From Lysobacter_C sp966210725 (lineage in GTDB: Bacteria > Pseudomonadota > Gammaproteobacteria > Xanthomonadales > Xanthomonadaceae): DNA of 22,886 nucleotides. Positions 14,330-21,276 of the stretch are shown piece by piece; position 1 is the first letter of the stretch, and every line of letters begins with the position of its first letter. The notes beneath the pieces are model-generated. The model had not been told where the DNA came from. It did no database searches and worked only from the letters and a program-made list of their open reading frames with translations. The stretch is from positions 1 through 22,886 of the forward strand of contig CBIHLN010000039.1 in assembly GCA_966210725.1 (NCBI GenBank). The letters run 5' to 3'. A program made the translations under genes and the position numbers.

Positions 14330-15544
14330 ATGACCACCCTCGGCACCCCGCTGTCCCCGCATGCCTTCCGCGTCCTGCTGCTCGGCTCCGGGGAACTGGG
14401 CAAGGAGGTGGCCATCGAACTCCAGCGCTTCGGGGTGGAGGTGGTCGCCGCCGACCGCTACGCCGACGCGCCGGCCATGCAGGTCGCGCACCGCAGCCAT
14501 GTGCTGGACATGCTCGACGGCGCCGCGGTGCGCGCGCTGGTCGAGGCCGAGCGCCCGCACCTGGTCGTGCCGGAGATCGAAGCGATCCACACCGAAACCC
14601 TGGTTGCGCTGGAGCAGGCGTTCGAGCGCGAGGGGCGCGACACCCGCGTCATCCCGACGGCGCGCGCCGCGCGCCTGACGATGGACCGCGAAGGCATCCG
14701 CAGGCTGGCGGCCGAAACGCTGGGGCTGCCCACGTCCACCTACCGCTTCGTCGACACGGCCGAGGCCTACCGCGACGCCGTCGCGCAGATCGGCGTGCCG
14801 TGCGTGGTCAAACCGGTGATGTCGTCCTCGGGCAAGGGCCAGAGCCTGGTGCGGACCGCGGACGACATCGATCGCGCCTGGACCTACGCGCAGACCGGCG
14901 GTCGCGCCGGCGCCGGGCGGGTCATCGTCGAGGGCTTTGTGGATTTCGACTACGAGATCACCCTGCTGACGGTGCGCCACGCCGGCGGGACCGCGTTCTG
15001 CCCGCCGATCGGCCACCTGCAGCGCGACGGCGACTACCGCGAAAGCTGGCAGCCGCAGCCGATGTCCCCGCTGGCGCTGGAGCGCGCGCAGGCGGTGGCA
15101 CGGGCGATCACCGACGACCTCGGCGGTTGGGGCGTGTTCGGCGTGGAGCTGTTCGTGAAGGGCGACGAGGTGTGGTTCTCGGAGGTGTCGCCGCGGCCGC
15201 ATGACACCGGCCTGGTAACGCTGGCCTCCCAGGAGCTGAGTGAATTCGCGCTCCACGCCCGCGCGATCCTCGGCCTGCCGTTGTCGGTGGGCACCGACGG
15301 CAACGTGCCGCTCAAGACGGTCGCTGCGTCGTGTGCGGTGCTGGCCGAGGGGCATGGTGTACCCGTGTTCTCGGGTGTCGACGCCGCGCTCGCACGCCCG
15401 GGGACACACTTGCGGCTGTTCGGCAAACCGCGCGTGGAAGGCCAGCGCCGGGTCGCGGTGACGCTGGCCCCCGGCGAGGACGTGGACGCGGCACGCGCCG
15501 ATGCACGCGACGCGGCGCAGGCGCTCCACGTCGAACTGCGGTGA
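14330..15544 (+). CDS. purT: Formate-dependent phosphoribosylglycinamide formyltransferase PurT
   Basis: The product is 404 residues, close to the 392 of E. coli PurT. The N-terminal substrate-binding domain begins VLLLGSGELGKEVAIEL. The ATP-grasp domain carries KPVMSSSGKGQS (about 162-173). The metal-binding end has GVELFVKGDEVWFSEVSPRP and HDTGLVTL. The enzyme uses ATP and formate to convert GAR to formyl-GAR in the third step of de novo purine synthesis, the folate-independent alternative to PurN. ATG 14330 follows CCGGAG at good spacing; the upstream ATG at 14297 adds 11 residues that do not fit the family. The following small gene starts 28 bp after its stop. Confidence 0.97.
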   Translation: MTTLGTPLSPHAFRVLLLGSGELGKEVAIELQRFGVEVVAADRYADAPAMQVAHRSHVLDMLDGAAVRALVEAERPHLVVPEIEAIHTETLVALEQAFEREGRDTRVIPTARAARLTMDREGIRRLAAETLGLPTSTYRFVDTAEAYRDAVAQIGVPCVVKPVMSSSGKGQSLVRTADDIDRAWTYAQTGGRAGAGRVIVEGFVDFDYEITLLTVRHAGGTAFCPPIGHLQRDGDYRESWQPQPMSPLALERAQAVARAITDDLGGWGVFGVELFVKGDEVWFSEVSPRPHDTGLVTLASQELSEFALHARAILGLPLSVGTDGNVPLKTVAASCAVLAEGHGVPVFSGVDAALARPGTHLRLFGKPRVEGQRRVAVTLAPGEDVDAARADARDAAQALHVELR

Positions 15545-15572
15545 GCCGCGCCCCCTTTTCCCAGGAGTTCCG

Positions 15573-16055
15573 ATGAACGACCTCAACGGCTACGCCGTGT
15601 TCTTCTTTCCGCAGGCGCTCGAAGCGCTGGGCGACGCCATCAAGCCCTACCTACAGGAGGGCAAGGCGGGGCCTCACCTGTTGTGCCGGGAGATCGATAC
15701 CGGCGGCGCGCTGGTCGAGATGACGCTGGATGGTCGGACGCCGCAGGGCCAGCCCGTCGACCTGGAACTGATGGTGCCCACCAGCATGGTGCGCATGATC
15801 GTGTCCGCACGCGGCGAGGAGGCCTTCGGCTTCGGGCCGCGCACCGCCGCGGTCGCGCCCGTGGTTGAAGAGGCGAATGCCCAGGCCGGGCAGCCGGCGC
15901 CCAATGACACCGGCTCGCCGGCCGATGCGGTGGCGCCTGCCGCGGTAACAGCGGGCGCCAAGCCCGCCGACGTGCCTGCAGCCGCGCAGCCGTCGACCGC
16001 AGCCGACAGCGCCGGCAAGGACGCCAGGAAAGAAGAGAAGGTCGGCTCGCACTAG
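15573..16055 (+). CDS. Hypothetical protein with conserved-looking head and Ala/Pro-rich tail, downstream of purT
   Basis: The product is 160 residues and I do not recognise the family. The first 85 or so residues look folded: NGYAVFFFPQALEALGDAI, YLQEGKAGPHLLCREIDTGG, then alternating strands (ALVEMTLDG, VDLELMVPTSMVRMIVS). From about residue 95 the sequence is an Ala/Pro/Asp-rich, probably disordered tail ending in KDARKEEKVGSH. No signal peptide or membrane segment is seen. CCAGGAG lies 6-8 nt before ATG 15573, a good start. The position after purT suggests co-transcription. About 260 bp without a recognisable gene follow, up to the lipoprotein gene on the other strand. Confidence 0.82.
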   Translation: MNDLNGYAVFFFPQALEALGDAIKPYLQEGKAGPHLLCREIDTGGALVEMTLDGRTPQGQPVDLELMVPTSMVRMIVSARGEEAFGFGPRTAAVAPVVEEANAQAGQPAPNDTGSPADAVAPAAVTAGAKPADVPAAAQPSTAADSAGKDARKEEKVGSH

Positions 16056-16314
16056 GCGGACGGAAAGACACGGGCGCGCTGGCCGCCGCAACGGGACAGG
16101 CGGTACACGCCGCGCAGCTGTGCTTCTCCTCTCGGGAGCCGGTGGCGCGCCGCGCCGGATGAGGGGCGGCAACGCCAGCGTCGGGGTTGCCGCGTCGGCG
16201 CCGCGTACGTGCGTCGATCGCGAAGCCGCCGTACGCATGGGTGGCAGAGGCCTTCAAGTGCAACGCGTTGCATGGACGAGCCGGCCACGCAGCGTGTCGC
16301 TGCGGTGGGTGCGT

Positions 16315-17541
16315 CTACGGCAGTTCGAGATCCACCCACACCAGACGATGGTCGCTGGCCTCCGCGGTGGCCGCACCCGCCGACTCCGGCGCCGGCCAGA
16401 ACACGCCCGAATCCACCGCACGCACGCTCCGGGAAGGCAGCACGTAGTCCAGCCGCAGCGTGCCCACGCGCGGGCCGAAGTCGCCGGTGTGCGTCGATGC
16501 ATCGCCCGTGCGTGCCACGCCGTAGGACGCAGCGGCGGCACGCGCACCCTCGCTCCGCGGGACGATGGTGCCGTTCGCCCGCGGGTGGGCGAGCAGGTCG
16601 CGGATCGCGACATGGTGGCCCTCGCCGTCGTGCGGGTCGTTGTTGAGGTCGCCGGCGATCACGAAATGCGCGCCGGCCGGCAACCCGCCGCAGATGCCGC
16701 GGTCGTCGCACAACCAGTCCACGGCCTCGTTGGAGAGGTACTCGCGCCACAGCCGGATCTCGTCGTGGTTGCGCGCGCCGTTGCGGTCCTCGGGCCCGTC
16801 AAACACCGGGGGTGTGGGGTGCGAGGCCAGCACGTGGAGCGTGCCGCGCGGCGTGCGCACCGGCACGTCCCAGTGCGACTTGGACGACAGCCGCAACTGC
16901 GACCACACCTCCGATGGATACCACGGCCGTTCCGTGGCGGGGTCACGCGGCTGGCGCGCGCCCGGCATCGCACTCCATTTCAGTGTCTGGAACGTGCGTG
17001 CCGCCTGCGCATCGATCGGATGGCGCGACAGCACCAGCATCCCGTACTGCCCGGGGTGCAGGCCGTAGCCCCACGCATCGTTGCCGCGCGCGCGGTCCCC
17101 CGTGTCGCCGCCCCGCGCCTGGCCGTCGCGGTCCAGGTCCAGTCCGCTGGGCACCCCGGTGTTGACCGGGGCGAGGTAGCGATACGGGTAATGAAGCGCG
17201 TCGCCGCCACCGGGTTGCGGCTGCTCCAGGTAGCGTCGCTGGAAGAGGTCGGCGGCGCGCTCGCCCGTGTCGTAATCGAACTCGTTGAGCAGCACGATGT
17301 CGGGGCGCACGCGCTGCAGCACGGCCGCGACTGCAGAAGCCCTGGCGTCGCCAGCCTCCAGTCGTTGGATCAGGCCGCCGGCGGTTTCTTCATAGAGGGA
17401 CGTGTTGTAGGTCGCCACCCGCAGTGGCGTCATGGAACGGAGGTAGGCATCGGGGTCGCCGTGGACATTGACGTGCACGCAGCCCGCCAGGGCGAGCGCC
17501 GCGCACAGGCCGACGAGTGCCAGCCGGAAATCGAAATTCAT
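16315..17541 (-). CDS. Endonuclease/exonuclease/phosphatase family lipoprotein
   Basis: The product is 408 residues. The signal ends in LAGC (Cys21), so it is a lipoprotein. EEP-fold motifs are complete: RVATYNTSLYEE, metal-binding Glu in VLLNEFDYD, LHVLASHPTPP, FVIAGDLNNDP and a final ASDHRLVWVDLEL with the catalytic Asp-His pair. EEP enzymes cleave phosphodiesters or phosphomonoesters of nucleic acids, sugars or lipids. The long inserts (LDLDRDGQARGGDTGDRA) and the TPPVFDGPEDRNG segment occur in secreted bacterial members with unknown substrates. ATG 17541 overlaps the bpt stop by ATGA. The frame stays open to 19476, but only this part has family similarity and a signal peptide. Confidence 0.93.
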   Translation of the reverse strand: MNFDFRLALVGLCAALALAGCVHVNVHGDPDAYLRSMTPLRVATYNTSLYEETAGGLIQRLEAGDARASAVAAVLQRVRPDIVLLNEFDYDTGERAADLFQRRYLEQPQPGGGDALHYPYRYLAPVNTGVPSGLDLDRDGQARGGDTGDRARGNDAWGYGLHPGQYGMLVLSRHPIDAQAARTFQTLKWSAMPGARQPRDPATERPWYPSEVWSQLRLSSKSHWDVPVRTPRGTLHVLASHPTPPVFDGPEDRNGARNHDEIRLWREYLSNEAVDWLCDDRGICGGLPAGAHFVIAGDLNNDPHDGEGHHVAIRDLLAHPRANGTIVPRSEGARAAAASYGVARTGDASTHTGDFGPRVGTLRLDYVLPSRSVRAVDSGVFWPAPESAGAATAEASDHRLVWVDLELP

Positions 17542-18275
17542 GGAAAGTCTGCCTCGTCGAAATCGCGCCAGCTGCGACCGTCGAACCGCTCCAGCGGACG
17601 GAAGCGGCGCTTGTAGTCCATCTTGGCGTGGCCGTCGATCCAGTAGCCCAGGTAGAGGTGCGGCCGCTGCTCGCGGCGGGCCCACTCGATCTGTCGCAGG
17701 ATCGCCAGCGTGCCCAGCCCGCGCGAGGCCAGTGCCGGATCGGGGTCGAAAAAGGTGTAGACGGCCGACAGCGCGTCGTCGACCCGGTCGGTCACCGCCA
17801 CCGCCAGCAGGCGCCCGTCCTCGCGCATCTCCAGGAAGCGGCTGTCGCTCCACTGGCCGATCAGGAACTGCTCGAACTCCACCGCGCCATGGCCGTCCAT
17901 GCCGCCACCGGCGTGGCGCGCGGCGAGGTAGCGGCGGTACAGCGCCAGGTGCGCCTCGCTGCCCTGGGCCGGCTGCACGCGCGTCGTGACATTCCGGTTG
18001 CGCGACAGGCACCGGCGCTGCGCGCGGTCGGGCGCGAAACGGTCGACGGGAATGCGCACCGCGGTGCACGCGCGGCAGCGGCGGCAGTGCGGCCGGTAGA
18101 CGATGTCGCCGGAGCGCCGGAACCCCCAGCCCAGCGCCATCGGATACCACTGCGGCAGCCGCGGGTCGCGCGGGTCCAGCACCAGATCGCGGGCGTAGCG
18201 GTCGGGCCAGTAGCCGCACGGGTGCTCGGCGGTGTGAAACAGGCGCAGGTCGTCGGTGTCCGGCGTGTTGCCCAT
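17538..18275 (-). CDS. bpt: Aspartate/glutamate leucyltransferase Bpt (arginyltransferase-like)
   Basis: The product is 245 residues. Family features run in order: HPCGYWPDRYARDL, the double-Cys segment YRPHCRRCRACTAVRIPVDRF, LSRNRNV, YRRYLAARH, then the transferase half with DDALSAVYTFFDPD, SRGLGTLAILRQIEWAR and LYLGYWIDGHAKMDYKRRFRP. Bpt transfers Leu from leucyl-tRNA to proteins with N-terminal Asp or Glu and marks them for ClpAP in the bacterial N-degron pathway. ATG 18275 (MGNTPDTDDL) is taken over 18287. No Shine-Dalgarno sequence is obvious, and a TATGCT box lies just upstream. Its last codon overlaps the EEP lipoprotein start, an unexpected partner for a cytoplasmic tagging enzyme. 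Confidence 0.95.
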   Translation of the reverse strand: MGNTPDTDDLRLFHTAEHPCGYWPDRYARDLVLDPRDPRLPQWYPMALGWGFRRSGDIVYRPHCRRCRACTAVRIPVDRFAPDRAQRRCLSRNRNVTTRVQPAQGSEAHLALYRRYLAARHAGGGMDGHGAVEFEQFLIGQWSDSRFLEMREDGRLLAVAVTDRVDDALSAVYTFFDPDPALASRGLGTLAILRQIEWARREQRPHLYLGYWIDGHAKMDYKRRFRPLERFDGRSWRDFDEADFP

Positions 18276-18282
18276 GGCGGGC

Positions 18283-18288
18283 AGCATA
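18283..18288 (-). promoter_or_regulatory. Possible -10 box abutting the bpt start
   Basis: TATGCT on the minus strand (four of six to consensus, with TA and T conserved) ends 7 bp before ATG 18275. Initiation about 7 nt downstream would give a leaderless bpt mRNA, in keeping with the missing Shine-Dalgarno sequence. The in-frame ATG at 18287 overlaps this box, which argues against that start. Confidence 0.3.
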
Positions 18289-18337
18289 GCGCCCGCGGCG
18301 CCCGCGCTGTCGGCCGGCTGAACATGATCGGACCCAC

Positions 18338-18366
18338 GTCAACCGCGCCACGCGCCGCGCGTTGAC
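18338..18366. promoter_or_regulatory. Inverted repeat in the bpt/EF-hand divergent region
   Basis: GTCAAC (18338-18343) and GTTGAC (18361-18366) are inverted 23 bp apart (about two turns), with CGCG-rich flanks that partly extend the symmetry. It sits between two divergent genes and could be a regulator site. GC-rich context makes chance likely. Confidence 0.28.
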
Positions 18367-18408
18367 TCCACCATCGGCGCAACGCCGCGCCCGACACTGG
18401 AGACGTGC

Positions 18409-19041
18409 ATGAACCGTTACACCTTCCTGACCGCCGCCATCGCTGCCGCACTGGTTGGCGTGGCCGTCGCCGCCCCACAGGATGCCGCCGGCGGCAAGGC
18501 CGAGCGCGGCCAGCGCATGGCCAAGATCGACACCAACGGCGATGGCGCCATCGACCGCGCCGAGGCCGCCGCGCACCCGCGCCTGGCCCAGCACTTCGAC
18601 ACGATGGACAAGAACGGCGACGGCCGCATCGATGCCGGTGAGCGCCCGCAGTGGAAGAAGGGCCGCGGTGGACACCGGGGCGTCATGGGTCACGTGCTCA
18701 AACTCGACACCGATGGCGACGGCCGCATCAGCAAGGTCGAGGCCGCCGGCAACGCGCGGTTTGCCGCCCGCTTCGATGCGACCGACCGCAACCGTGACGG
18801 TTACCTGGTCCGCAGCGAGCTGATGGCGGCGGCCGAGGCCCGCCGCGCGGAGTGGCAGGCCAAGCACGCCGAGCGCGCACGGCAGAAATTCGTCGAGGCC
18901 GATGCCGACAAGGACGGCCGGTTGAGCCGCGCCGAGGTCGAGTCGGGCATGCCGCGCATGGCGAAGATGTTCGCTTTCATGGACGAGGACCGCGACGGCT
19001 ACCTGACACAGGGCGACCTGCAGCACCGTCCGCGTCGCTGA
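18409..19041 (+). CDS. Exported protein with six EF-hand calcium-binding loops
   Basis: The product is 210 residues. A Sec signal peptide (1-22) ends VAVA-AP. Six 12-residue EF loops follow: 41-52 (DTNGDGAIDRAE), 67-78 (DKNGDGRIDAGE), 100-111 (DTDGDGRISKVE), 126-137 (DRNRDGYLVRSE), 165-176 (DADKDGRLSRAE) and 192-203 (DEDRDGYLTQGD). Loops are spaced 26, 33, 26, 39 and 27 residues apart, so they form three pairs. All first-position residues are Asp; the sixth loop ends in Asp instead of Glu, which usually weakens Ca2+ binding or favours Mg2+. It is probably a periplasmic or secreted calcium buffer or sensor, with no known partner. GGAG precedes ATG 18409, and an intrinsic terminator follows, so it is likely a single-gene unit. 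Confidence 0.93.
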   Translation: MNRYTFLTAAIAAALVGVAVAAPQDAAGGKAERGQRMAKIDTNGDGAIDRAEAAAHPRLAQHFDTMDKNGDGRIDAGERPQWKKGRGGHRGVMGHVLKLDTDGDGRISKVEAAGNARFAARFDATDRNRDGYLVRSELMAAAEARRAEWQAKHAERARQKFVEADADKDGRLSRAEVESGMPRMAKMFAFMDEDRDGYLTQGDLQHRPRR

Positions 19042-19065
19042 CGCCCGGTTGCGCGAAAACCGGAC

Positions 19066-19098
19066 GCCCGCGTCGCCAACCGGCGGCGCGGGCTTTTT
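19066..19098 (+). terminator. Rho-independent terminator after the EF-hand gene
   Basis: GCCCGCGTCGCC pairs with GGCGGCGCGGGC around an AACC loop; the 12-bp stem includes one G-T pair. TTTTT follows directly. It lies 24 bp after the stop codon at 19041. Confidence 0.86.
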
Positions 19099-19175
19099 CA
19101 TGCGTCGTCGTCCGGTGCCGGGTGCACCCATGCGCTCGACCGGATGACGGATAGGGGGTGCGGGCAGGGTCGTGC

Positions 19176-20354
19176 TCAGATCCGCCCGGAGGACACTAGG
19201 CCCAGCAGCAGCCCCCCGATACCGCAGGTGCAGCCGACGACCGCACCGATCCACGCAATGGCCTTCTCGCGCCGCCTGCGCCGCGCGGCTCCGACGGGGT
19301 CCAGAGCGGCCTCGCGCGCATGCCGCCGCTGCAGCGCGCGCGGTTGCACCACCATCGACTGGTGGACCACCGTGGCCATGAACACGGCGGTCGCCACCAC
19401 CGGCCCCAGCCAGCCCTCGCTTTCGGCCGCCATGAAAGTAATGGCGACCGCAAACCCGACCGACGCCAGCGCGCACACGACCGCGCTGCGGATCAGCGCA
19501 TGCCGCTCGGCCGCATCGATCGCGCCCTTCAGCTGCCGCCGCAGGCCCAGGTACACCCCGGCGAGTGCCGCGAGCAGGGCGAAGCCGACACTGCCGGCCG
19601 CGCCCAGCAGCACCTTGCCGAAGGTTTTGGCGCCCGCCGCCGCGCCGATCGACAGCAGCCCGGCGGCCGCGGCAGGCGGGCTGGCCAGCACCAGCGCGCT
19701 GGTGACGATGCCGGTGAAGGCCGCGCCCGGGGCCGAACTGCGCGCGAACTCGCCGAAGCGCGCCAACAGCTCGTCGCGTACCGTGGCCCGCGCACGCGAC
19801 AACCGTTTGCGCACCGCCGCATCGCTCAGGCCCAGCAGCGCGGCCACCTGCTGCGAACGCTGGCCCTCGCGGTAGTAGAGCAGCAGTACTTCGCGGCTGT
19901 CGTCAGGCAGGGCGGAGATGAGCTCGGCCGCCATCGACTGGCGTTCGTCCTCCAGCGCCTGGTGCAACGGGTCGAGTCCGGGGTCGGCCGCCGCCTCGAT
20001 CACCGCATCGGCGTCGTCGACCGGCACGCCGCCGCGGCCGCGCGCACGCAGGTGGTCGCGCGCCAGGTTGCGGGTGATCTGCCGAAGCCAGGGCAGGAAA
20101 CTGGACGGGTTCTGCAGCCGCTGCAGGTGGCGCCAGGCGCTGATGAAGGCGTCCTGCGCGATGTCCTGGCTGGCCGGAACGTCGCGCACGATGGCCAGCG
20201 CGATGGCCGTGACGGGGTTCTGGCAGGCGGCGACGATCCGGCCGTAGGCATCGGTGTCGCCGCGCGCCGCGGCCGGCAGGTGCTCGCGGATGACCGCGTC
20301 GACATCGGTCGAGGGCGCAAGGACGGCAGGCGAGGGGGCGAGGGCGCTGGGCAT
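19176..20354 (-). CDS. ECF-type sigma-70 family factor with C-terminal multi-helix membrane domain
   Basis: The product is 392 residues, about twice an ordinary ECF sigma. Region 2 lies at about 35-105 (DIAQDAFISAWRHLQRL; FLPWLRQITRNLARDHLRAR). Region 4 lies at about 140-200 (LISALPDDSREVLLLYYREG; SQQVAALLGLSDAAVRKRLSRA). From about 210 the protein is hydrophobic, with about five segments (212-240, 247-270, 290-309, 315-333, 365-386). The sigma part should direct RNA polymerase to alternative promoters. The tail would hold it at the inner membrane and may act as a built-in anti-sigma or sensor; this is inference. ATG 20354 is chosen over 20366 because GGAG lies 6 nt upstream. No separate anti-sigma gene follows. 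Confidence 0.93.
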   Translation of the reverse strand: MPSALAPSPAVLAPSTDVDAVIREHLPAAARGDTDAYGRIVAACQNPVTAIALAIVRDVPASQDIAQDAFISAWRHLQRLQNPSSFLPWLRQITRNLARDHLRARGRGGVPVDDADAVIEAAADPGLDPLHQALEDERQSMAAELISALPDDSREVLLLYYREGQRSQQVAALLGLSDAAVRKRLSRARATVRDELLARFGEFARSSAPGAAFTGIVTSALVLASPPAAAAGLLSIGAAAGAKTFGKVLLGAAGSVGFALLAALAGVYLGLRRQLKGAIDAAERHALIRSAVVCALASVGFAVAITFMAAESEGWLGPVVATAVFMATVVHQSMVVQPRALQRRHAREAALDPVGAARRRRREKAIAWIGAVVGCTCGIGGLLLGLVSSGRI

Positions 20355-20443
20355 GGCGGGCTCCATCAGGGTGCGGACGGGATGCCTTCAGGACGCGTCG
20401 CGTCCGCCAATGTGACCGGTCCGGCGGACGCGGCGCGTCGCGC

Positions 20444-21268
20444 TCAGCTGGACACGTGGCGGACCACCTCGACCACCTCCCAGCGGCCGTCGACGCGCCG
20501 CACCCGCAGCGTCTTGTAGTCGCCGAACATCCGGTGGTGGTAGGCCGTGTACTCGACCTCGCCCTCGTCGGGGGCCGTGGGGCGGAAGCGCGTCACGTCC
20601 AGCAGCAACGCCTCGCGGCCGCTGCGGTGCTGGCTGCCCACGTCCTCGTCGGGGTTGCGCACGCACGTCGACCCGGGCGCCACCACCATGCCCTCGCGGT
20701 ACAGCGCTTCCAGCATCTCCTGCGGCGCGTCCTTGCCGTCGATGCTCAGGCACACCGTGGGCAGGCGCGCCGATGGCAGTTCGTGTTCGAACACCGCGCG
20801 CGCCACCGGCAGCAGCACCGGCGAGGCGCTGCCGTCGAACGGCCCGGCGGCCTCCTGCTGGGGCGGCCGGTTGGTCAGCATGTGGTGGACCATGAAGGCC
20901 ACGCCGATGGCGATGCCGCCCAGCAGCACCAGCTTGATGCGCGCGGCGCGGCTCTGGACGCCGGATTTGCGCGGCCCGGCCGCCGGCTCGGTGCGGAAGG
21001 TCGGGGCGAGGTAGCTGTCGGTGGGGCGGGTCGAGTCGATCAGCCCGGCATCGCGCAGCAGCGTGCGGGCGCGGACCTGGTCGTCCGAGCGCACCACCCA
21101 CACCGCGGGCCTGGCGTCGGCATCGGTACTGCCATAGCTGAAGTTGCGGCGGCGGTTGCCCTTGTACGAGCGACCGTCGGTGATGCGGGTCTCGATGCCG
21201 GCGTCTTCCAGCAGTCGGGCCACCTGCTCGACGTTTTCCAGCCGCGGGCTGCTGAAGACCTGGCGCAT
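20444..21268 (-). CDS. Single-pass membrane protein with N-terminal DUF2007-like domain
   Basis: The product is 274 residues. Residues 1 to about 75 match the DUF2007 pattern of a small alpha/beta domain: MRQVFSSPRLENVEQVARLL, GIETRITDGRSYKG, AVWVVRSDDQVRARTLLRDAG. Many annotate this as a putative signal-transducing domain. After a polar linker, one transmembrane helix (about 112-130, KLVLLGGIAIGVAFMVHHML) leads to a C-terminal domain of about 140 residues with two cysteines (in VCLSID and STCVRN) that could form a disulfide if outside. The function is unknown. ATG 21268 lies 8 bp after the tesB stop, so it is co-transcribed with tesB. The sigma factor gene follows after 89 bp. Confidence 0.86.
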   Translation of the reverse strand: MRQVFSSPRLENVEQVARLLEDAGIETRITDGRSYKGNRRRNFSYGSTDADARPAVWVVRSDDQVRARTLLRDAGLIDSTRPTDSYLAPTFRTEPAAGPRKSGVQSRAARIKLVLLGGIAIGVAFMVHHMLTNRPPQQEAAGPFDGSASPVLLPVARAVFEHELPSARLPTVCLSIDGKDAPQEMLEALYREGMVVAPGSTCVRNPDEDVGSQHRSGREALLLDVTRFRPTAPDEGEVEYTAYHHRMFGDYKTLRVRRVDGRWEVVEVVRHVSS

Positions 21269-21276
21269 CGTCGTCC

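Noticed and set aside
12466..15204. 912-codon open frame on the plus strand
   Set aside because: It runs antisense through the SPFH and lipoprotein genes and out of frame through purT. The real genes have signal peptides and family motifs; the long frame is a by-product of high GC.
16056..16314. Gap between the purT-linked gene and the EEP gene
   Set aside because: Open frames cross it in several phases but none has motifs, a ribosome site or plausible composition. GCGTACG/CGTACGC (16203-16236) is a 7-bp inverted repeat, not striking.
16315..19476. Frame open for 1053 codons on the minus strand
   Set aside because: Only the last 408 codons (the EEP lipoprotein) resemble a family. The upstream part lies out of frame with bpt and antisense to the EF-hand gene.
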